Of a stretch of DNA of 64,000 nucleotides, positions 58,854-64,000 are shown piece by piece (the first letter of the stretch is position 1; every line of letters begins with the position of its first letter). Location: contig NZ_JAAXOX010000001.1 in assembly GCF_012396125.1 (NCBI RefSeq), forward strand, positions 496,001 through 560,000, read 5' to 3'. A program made the position numbers and the translations under genes. Source of the stretch: Cellulomonas denverensis. GTDB taxonomy: Bacteria; Actinomycetota; Actinomycetes; Actinomycetales; Cellulomonadaceae. The notes below the pieces were generated by a model. It ran no database searches. It was not told the origin of the DNA and saw only the letters and a program-made list of their open reading frames with translations.

Positions 58854-61800
58854 TCAGCCGGGCGGATTCGCGGCGCCGACCAACCGGAGCAGGGTCAGGT
58901 TGATCCGCTCCAGCTGGCGTAGCACGTCCGCCTCCGGCCCGGCGGTGTCCAAGTGCCCGGCGAAGTCGAGGTCGTCGTCCACCGCCTCGGCGGGGCGGCC
59001 GGTGAGCACCGCGCTCAGGGCGGACAGGTTGCGCCGGGTGACGGCACCGGCCCGGTCGCGCTCCTCGGCCAGGCGCGAGCGGTCGCCGTGCCGGGCCGGT
59101 TCCACCGCGCGGAGCAGGTGCCGGGTGTACGTGGCCAGCGACCAATACGCGGTCAGCCGGGCCTCCACGCCGTCCGGGTCCAGCGAGCCGGTGACCCGGC
59201 GCAGCGGGCGGGCGGTGCCGACCAGGGTGCGCAGGTCGCGGTCCAGCCGGAGCTCGCGCTCGCGCAGGGCGTGCCGGGTGACCTGCCCGCCGCCACCGAG
59301 CCGGTCCAGGGCACCGGTGACCAGGATGTCGACGTCACGGACCACGGCGGCCGCGTCCCGGTCCAGCGCGGAGCGGGTCCGGGTGGGCAGGATCAGCCAG
59401 GCGGCCAGCAACGCGACCACCGCGCCGAAGACCGTCTCCAGCACCCGCAGCTCCAGCGCCACGCTGGTCAGCCGGCCGAGCGACTCGTAGACCAGCGCCA
59501 GCATCGCCATCCGCCAGAACACCGCCCGGGCCGGCGACACCGGCTGGGCGTAGGTGGAGGCGAAGGCGGTCAGCGCCAGCAGCGGGACCACCACCAGCAG
59601 GTCCGCCCCGGTGGCCAGCGCGATGCCGAAGCCGGCGATCGAGCCCAGGACGGTGCCGATGATCCGCTGGGTGCCCTTCATCAGCGTCTCGCCGTCGGTG
59701 CTGCCGAGCACCTGGTAGGCGGAGATGGTCGCCCAGTACTGGTGGCTGCTGGACACCGCCTCCCCGGCGAGCAGTGCCACCCCGGTGGCGACCCCCGCCT
59801 GCACCGCCCGGCGGGTGGCAGGTCCTGGACCCCGACGGGGGGAGACGTCGCCGGTGGCCAGACCTGTCATGCGTTCCAGGTCGATGCCCTCGGCGTCGTC
59901 GTCGGGGTCCAGGACGGTGAGGGCGGGCGCCGAGGGGTCGAGCACGGCGACCTCGGCGCGCCGCAGATCGTGGGCCGCACGGAACAGCTCGTCCGCGGCC
60001 AGGCAGAGCACCCGGGCGGACCGCGGCCAGTCGTCGGGGGTGGCCGCGCCCGGCCACGGGTCGAGCCCGGCCTCCGGGTCCGCGGCGGCGGGGTCTGGGC
60101 CGGCGGGGTCCGCGGCGGCGGGGTTTGCGACGGCCGGGTCTGGGGCGGGGCGCACGGGCCGGGCCGCGAGCGCCGACAGGTGGGCGCGCAGCAGTTCCAG
60201 CCGCCCGGCGAGCCGGCCGCGCAGCTCGAGCGGGACGGCGGTGCCGGTGACACTACGGGCGGCGCCGACCAGCCCTTCCACCGCCAGCTCGGCGTCGAAC
60301 AGCCGCAGCCGCAGTTCGGCCACCCGGGTCGGGTCCACTGCGTCCAGCCCGCCGGGCGCGGTCAGCCGTCCGCCGACGAAGGCTACCCCGCGGTGCAGTT
60401 GCCGGGTGTCCTGGGCGACCCGCCGGCGGATGTCCGGGTCCCAGCGCGCCCAGGACACCGCGTCCACCAGCACGTCCAGCGCGCCGGCCAGGTGCACGTC
60501 CAGCGCGGTGGCGCCCTGGGTGAGGGCCCGGCGCGGGCGGTCCGGCAGCAGCACCCAGGTGAACAGCAGCGACCAGCCGATCCCGACCACGGCGGCGAGC
60601 GCGAACCAGCCCACCCCGGTGAACTGCGGGCCCAGGACCAGCGCGAAGTAGAACGCCATGAACGTGATCTGGCCCAGCGCCGCGCCCCGGGGGCCGAACC
60701 GCCCGGCACCCACCCCCGCCAGCGCCACCGCGACCAGCAGCACGGCGGTCCAGCCGGGCGACCCGGCGGTCAGCGAGCGCAGCACCAGCACCACCCCGAC
60801 CGGCACCAGCACCAGCAGGCCGCTGACCAGCCGGGCGCGCGGGGTGGCGCCGACACCCGCCCCGGCGCCGAGCATCGCCACGAACCCGCCGTAGAGCGCG
60901 GCCGACGCCGCCTGGTCGCCGCGGTGCAGCGCGAACACGGTCAGCGCGGCGGCCCCGGCGGCCAGCACCGTCCGGCCCGCGGTGCGCAGCCGGGCGTGCC
61001 CGGGGTCGGCCAGCGCGAGCCGCCGCAGCGATGCCCGCCACCAGCGCCGCGGCGACCAGCGCCGGCCGGCGCGCGGGTGGTGGTCCTGCGGCTGGAAGAC
61101 CCGGCCGCGCAGGGCCGCGTGGGCGACCGGGTCGTCGTCGGCCAGGATCGCCACCGGGTGGTCGGTCAGGATCACCGGCTGGTAGTCCAGGTCGTGCCCG
61201 ACCGCGAGCGCGATCTGTTGCGCGCGGTAGGCGAAGGGCAGCCACCGCGTGTAGCGGCGGTAGGCCTCCTCCGGGTCGGCGAGCGGGGACAGCCCGGCCA
61301 GGTCGGCCATGTCCCGGTCGAGCTGGAGGAACCGGCCGGTCCACTCGTCCACCTGCTCGCCGCGGCCGGCCCGGCCCACCCGGTCCAGGAAGCGCGCCCG
61401 GTCCAGCACCTCCGGCACGTCGGTGCTCTGCCAGCGCAGGATGCCCTGCAGGTACTCGCCGAACTCGAGGAACTGGAAGGTCAGCGGCACCAGGGTGGGT
61501 TCGGTGGTGGCCGGGTGACCGGCGGGCAGTCCCCAGCGCAGCGCCCCGATCGTGCCGCCCAGCATCCGGATTGCGTAGGGCAGCGCGTACTGGTCCCGCC
61601 CGCTCTGGAAGTAGTACGCGCTGTGGTGCAGCCGCAGGCCCTCGGTGTAGGAGGCGAAGGACTCCGCGATCCCGTCCAGGTGGCCGTCCAGCCCGGAGCA
61701 CTGCCCGTCCCGGAAGTACGGCGCCAGTCCGGCCACCGCGGACCCGGCGCCGCGCTCGGCGACCAGGAAGTGCCGGCAGAGCGCGTTCAGGTCGGTGATC

Positions 61801-62285
61801 ACGCCATAGACGCCGAGCAGGAAGGTCAGGATCAGCGAGATCAGCACCACGCCGGTGAGCGTCTCGGCGATGGACAGGAAGCGCAGCAGGTCGGTGGCGG
61901 CGGTCAGGTAGGAGCCGCCCACCGAGGACAGTTGCGCCGCGCTGAAGTAGAACGCGCCGAACAGGTCCAGCGGTGCGCCCTTCCCCCACCCGGTGAAGGA
62001 GGTCCGCGACATGTGGCCGTAGTAGACGAACCCGAAGCCGGCGATCACCCCGGCCAGCCAGACCATCACCAGCACGACCACCTGCGCGCCGGTGACCTGC
62101 CGTAGCGCGACCGGTCGCCAGCGGCGGGGCAGCCGCCGGGTGACCAGCCGGGTCAGCCGCCACTGCCAGGCGGACACCCGGGCGGAGATGAACCCGGCCT
62201 CGTCGTAGTTCAGCGCGGTCAGGAAGATGTCCAGCAGGGTGCCGAACAGGATCACCAGCCCGAGCAGGGTCCAGAGCGAGGACAT
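58854..62285 (-). CDS. Fusion of channel-like pore module with two FUSC exporter domains
   Basis: An 1143-residue membrane protein. Residues 1-165 contain three hydrophobic helices and a re-entrant pore-like segment (GAFYFSAAQLSSVGGSYL, 108-127) resembling the filter region of two-transmembrane K+ channels, but with SVGGSY instead of TVGYGD. Residues about 165-430 are soluble. Residues about 438-600 and 828-970 are two FUSC-like blocks of about six helices each (YWATISAYQVLGSTDGETL in the second, the usual FUSC_2 core), separated by a soluble region with an Ala/Pro/Asp-rich linker. The C-terminus is helical. FUSC proteins export aromatic acids. The fusion could sense or couple ion flux to export; that is inference. 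Confidence 0.8.
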   Translation of the reverse strand: MSSLWTLLGLVILFGTLLDIFLTALNYDEAGFISARVSAWQWRLTRLVTRRLPRRWRPVALRQVTGAQVVVLVMVWLAGVIAGFGFVYYGHMSRTSFTGWGKGAPLDLFGAFYFSAAQLSSVGGSYLTAATDLLRFLSIAETLTGVVLISLILTFLLGVYGVITDLNALCRHFLVAERGAGSAVAGLAPYFRDGQCSGLDGHLDGIAESFASYTEGLRLHHSAYYFQSGRDQYALPYAIRMLGGTIGALRWGLPAGHPATTEPTLVPLTFQFLEFGEYLQGILRWQSTDVPEVLDRARFLDRVGRAGRGEQVDEWTGRFLQLDRDMADLAGLSPLADPEEAYRRYTRWLPFAYRAQQIALAVGHDLDYQPVILTDHPVAILADDDPVAHAALRGRVFQPQDHHPRAGRRWSPRRWWRASLRRLALADPGHARLRTAGRTVLAAGAAALTVFALHRGDQAASAALYGGFVAMLGAGAGVGATPRARLVSGLLVLVPVGVVLVLRSLTAGSPGWTAVLLVAVALAGVGAGRFGPRGAALGQITFMAFYFALVLGPQFTGVGWFALAAVVGIGWSLLFTWVLLPDRPRRALTQGATALDVHLAGALDVLVDAVSWARWDPDIRRRVAQDTRQLHRGVAFVGGRLTAPGGLDAVDPTRVAELRLRLFDAELAVEGLVGAARSVTGTAVPLELRGRLAGRLELLRAHLSALAARPVRPAPDPAVANPAAADPAGPDPAAADPEAGLDPWPGAATPDDWPRSARVLCLAADELFRAAHDLRRAEVAVLDPSAPALTVLDPDDDAEGIDLERMTGLATGDVSPRRGPGPATRRAVQAGVATGVALLAGEAVSSSHQYWATISAYQVLGSTDGETLMKGTQRIIGTVLGSIAGFGIALATGADLLVVVPLLALTAFASTYAQPVSPARAVFWRMAMLALVYESLGRLTSVALELRVLETVFGAVVALLAAWLILPTRTRSALDRDAAAVVRDVDILVTGALDRLGGGGQVTRHALRERELRLDRDLRTLVGTARPLRRVTGSLDPDGVEARLTAYWSLATYTRHLLRAVEPARHGDRSRLAEERDRAGAVTRRNLSALSAVLTGRPAEAVDDDLDFAGHLDTAGPEADVLRQLERINLTLLRLVGAANPPG

Positions 62286-62286
62286 C

Positions 62287-63048
62287 TCAGCTCACCGCCG
62301 GGCGGAACGCGAGCTGGAAGCCGTCGTCCAGGGCCATCCGGCGCACGGTCAACCGGTAGACCGGCTCCAGCACCTCGGGCACCAGCACCTCGGCCGGGGT
62401 GCCCGCCGCCCGCACCCGGCCGTCGGCCAGCAGCAGCACCCGGTCGCAGTAGGCCGCCGCCAGGTTCAGGTCGTGCAGCACCACCACCACGGTCACCCCG
62501 AGCCGGCGGACCAGGTCGAGCACCTCGTGCTGGTAGCGCACGTCCAGGTGGTTGGTCGGCTCGTCCAGCAGCAGGTGCCCGGCGGACTGGGTCAGCGCCC
62601 GGGCCAGCAGCACCCGCTGCCGCTCGCCGCCGGACAGGTCGGCGAACTCCCGGTCGGCCAGGTGCAGCCCGCCGACCCGGCACAGCGCGTCGGTGGCGAT
62701 CGCCAGGTCCTCCCGGGTGGTCCGGGCCGGGCCGCGGTGGTGTGGCGTGCGGCCGAGCAGCACCATCTGCGCCACCGGCATCGGCGGGTCGTCGCCGTGC
62801 TCCTGCACCACCACCGCCACCCGGCGGGCCAGGTCCCGGACACTCAGCCGGGCCAGGTCCTCCCCGTCCAGCCGGAGGTCGCCGGCGGCCGGCCGCAGCC
62901 CGCCGTACAGGCAGCGCAGCAGGGTGGTCTTGCCGCTGCCGTTCGGGCCGAGCAGCCCGAGCACCTTGCCGTCGGGGGCGGTCAGGTCGACGCCGTGCAG
63001 CACCGGGACCGGGCCGTAGCCCGCGGACAACCCCCTGACCTCGATCAT
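62287..63048 (-). CDS. ABC transporter ATPase, iron-siderophore/cobalamin type
   Basis: A 253-residue FecE/BtuD-like ATPase: Walker A GPNGSGKT, Q-loop VVVQEH, signature LSGGERQR, Walker B LLLDEPTNHLD and H-loop VVLHDLN. Its ATG overlaps the stop of the binding-protein gene (ATGA). Membrane permease genes must lie outside the window, upstream on this strand. It energises uptake of an iron chelate or corrinoid. Confidence 0.93.
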   Translation of the reverse strand: MIEVRGLSAGYGPVPVLHGVDLTAPDGKVLGLLGPNGSGKTTLLRCLYGGLRPAAGDLRLDGEDLARLSVRDLARRVAVVVQEHGDDPPMPVAQMVLLGRTPHHRGPARTTREDLAIATDALCRVGGLHLADREFADLSGGERQRVLLARALTQSAGHLLLDEPTNHLDVRYQHEVLDLVRRLGVTVVVVLHDLNLAAAYCDRVLLLADGRVRAAGTPAEVLVPEVLEPVYRLTVRRMALDDGFQLAFRPAVS

Positions 63049-64000
63049 GACCCGGCCTCGATCAGGTCCAGCAGGTGCACCAACCCGTCCACGGCCAGCG
63101 GGCCGGGCGGCTCGGTGAAGTTGAACAGGTGCACCAGGATCGCGTCGTCCCGGACCGCGGTGATCCCCTCCGCACCGGGCAGGCCGGTGACCGCCGCCCG
63201 GACCTGCTCCGGGTCGCCGTCCTCGTGCAGCAGCACCAGGACGTCCGGGTCGCGGGCGATCAACTCCTCCCGGGTCACCTCGAACACCCGGTCGTCCACG
63301 TCGGCGAAGACGTTGGTCAGTCCGGCGGCGGTGAGCTGGGCCTGGGCCATCCCGGAGTTGCCGTAGGCGTAGGTCACCCCGCCGCCGAGGGTCGGGTAGA
63401 GCACCGCGGCGGTGCGCCGTTCGGCCGGGTCGGCGCGGTCGAGCTGGGCGTCCAACCGCTCGTGCAGCGCCACCGCGGCTGCCTCCGCCTGCTCCGGCAC
63501 CCCGAACACCCGGCCGTAGAGCGCGAACTGGTCGTCGATGTCGCCGTAGTCCACCGCCGACGGCCCGTCCGGGCAGAGCGCCGGCTCCTCCAGCAGCGGG
63601 ATGCCGGCGGCCGCCAGCGAGTCCCGGTCGGCGGTGGCCGTCGCGCCCAGCACCAGGTCCGGACGCTGGGCGATCACCACCTCCCGGGAGATCTGCACGT
63701 GACCGGCGGCGTCGGTGGTGTCGGTGAGCACCGGGATACCGGACAGCTGGTCCCGGGTGGCGTCGTCGTAGTAGGCCTGCGGGTACCGGCCGGCCCGGGC
63801 CACCACCCGGTCCAGCACCCCCAGGTCGTGCAGGTAGGACACCGAGGCGCTCTTGAGCAGCACCACCCGCTGCGGCGGCGCATCGAAGGTGACCTCGGCA
63901 CCGCAGTTGGTGACGGTGACCGGGTAGCCGTCACCGGTCCCGGTCACGGCGGAGGGCGCACCGCAGGCCGCCAGGGCGAGCAGCCCGGCGGCCAGGATCA
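63045..64000 (-). CDS. Periplasmic-binding lipoprotein, FepB/BtuF type, 5' truncated
   Basis: The C-terminal 318 codons of a class III binding protein; the start lies beyond the window. The lipobox LAAC is visible just inside (cysteine codon near 63967), followed by GAPSA and the two-lobed fold (VVLLKSASVSYLHDLGVLD, ISREVVIAQRPDLVLG, VFEVTREELIARDPDVLVLL). Binding proteins of this type carry siderophores, haem or cobalamin. It is coupled to the ATPase gene. Confidence 0.9.
   Translation of the reverse strand, partial: ILAAGLLALAACGAPSAVTGTGDGYPVTVTNCGAEVTFDAPPQRVVLLKSASVSYLHDLGVLDRVVARAGRYPQAYYDDATRDQLSGIPVLTDTTDAAGHVQISREVVIAQRPDLVLGATATADRDSLAAAGIPLLEEPALCPDGPSAVDYGDIDDQFALYGRVFGVPEQAEAAAVALHERLDAQLDRADPAERRTAAVLYPTLGGGVTYAYGNSGMAQAQLTAAGLTNVFADVDDRVFEVTREELIARDPDVLVLLHEDGDPEQVRAAVTGLPGAEGITAVRDDAILVHLFNFTEPPGPLAVDGLVHLLDLIEAGS

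Noticed and set aside
58953..62105. Plus-strand open frame of about 1050 codons
   Set aside because: It is antisense to the FUSC fusion gene, rich in Gly/Arg/Pro/Gln/His with no hydrophobic or domain pattern, as expected of a GC-rich shadow frame.
1..64000. CRISPR array
   Set aside because: No regularly spaced identical repeats with unique spacers were seen anywhere.
1..64000. Ribosomal RNA genes, replication origin
   Set aside because: No conserved rRNA segments, DnaA-box cluster or dnaA/dnaN-like genes are present.

Overview
The window is a very GC-rich, densely coded bacterial segment with strong G/C third-position bias. It carries many LacI-type regulators, lipoprotein sugar-binding proteins, MalF/MalG-type permeases and a LAVTG (class E-type) sortase signal. 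This points to an actinomycete, most plausibly a saprophytic Micrococcales member such as the Cellulomonas/Promicromonospora group. The genus is inference.

Layout. 1-1942: end of a GadC-like permease and a YhiM-family (DUF2776) membrane protein, a possible acid-stress pair. 1960-9375: a glycan-use locus (GH2, LacI regulator, SBP, two permeases, GH1) tied together by three near-identical LacI operators. 9452-11813: DUF6308-like HhH protein, DUF2807 lipoprotein, LLM-type oxidoreductase. 11893-19514: a second sugar locus (SBP, two permeases, parallel beta-helix protein, mannitol/uronate dehydrogenase) divergent from its LacI regulator. 19642-22919: a sortase-anchored surface protein, then a divergent TetR/aldo-keto reductase pair with twin operators.

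23116-33715 is an accessory island of visibly lower GC and many broken genes. It is bracketed by a 44-bp imperfect direct repeat whose right copy runs into the 5' end of a tRNA-Lys gene. It holds an unknown 469-aa protein, an IS3 remnant, an SF1 helicase overlapped by a DUF2290 gene, an EcsC-family gene, and a frameshifted integrase with a broken partner. Immediately beyond the tRNA is an AbiE-like HTH/nucleotidyltransferase pair with a 12-bp inverted repeat on its start codon.

36024-41412 encodes a complete agmatine deiminase pathway (TetR, antiporter, agmatine deiminase, putrescine carbamoyltransferase, carbamate kinase) that yields ATP and putrescine and ends at a strong hairpin. 41520-46597 is a tightly overlapped five-gene unit: GAF-pseudo-SpoIIE, cellulose-synthase-like glycosyltransferase, STAS, HATPase anti-sigma-like kinase, GAF-SpoIIE. 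It looks like a partner-switching module built around a glycosyltransferase and is the best candidate for an undescribed system. 46700-57429 is a nine-gene uronate operon on the minus strand (DUF2264, SBP, two permeases, DUF624, GH88, FAH-family, KduD, KduI), divergent from a DeoR-HTH/LacI-sensor hybrid regulator.

The right end has a CPBP protease fragment, a GNAT, a DUF1345 protein, a 1143-aa fusion of a channel-like pore with two FUSC exporter domains, and part of an iron/cobalamin-type ABC importer. All family names come from recognising sequence motifs by eye; no search was run.
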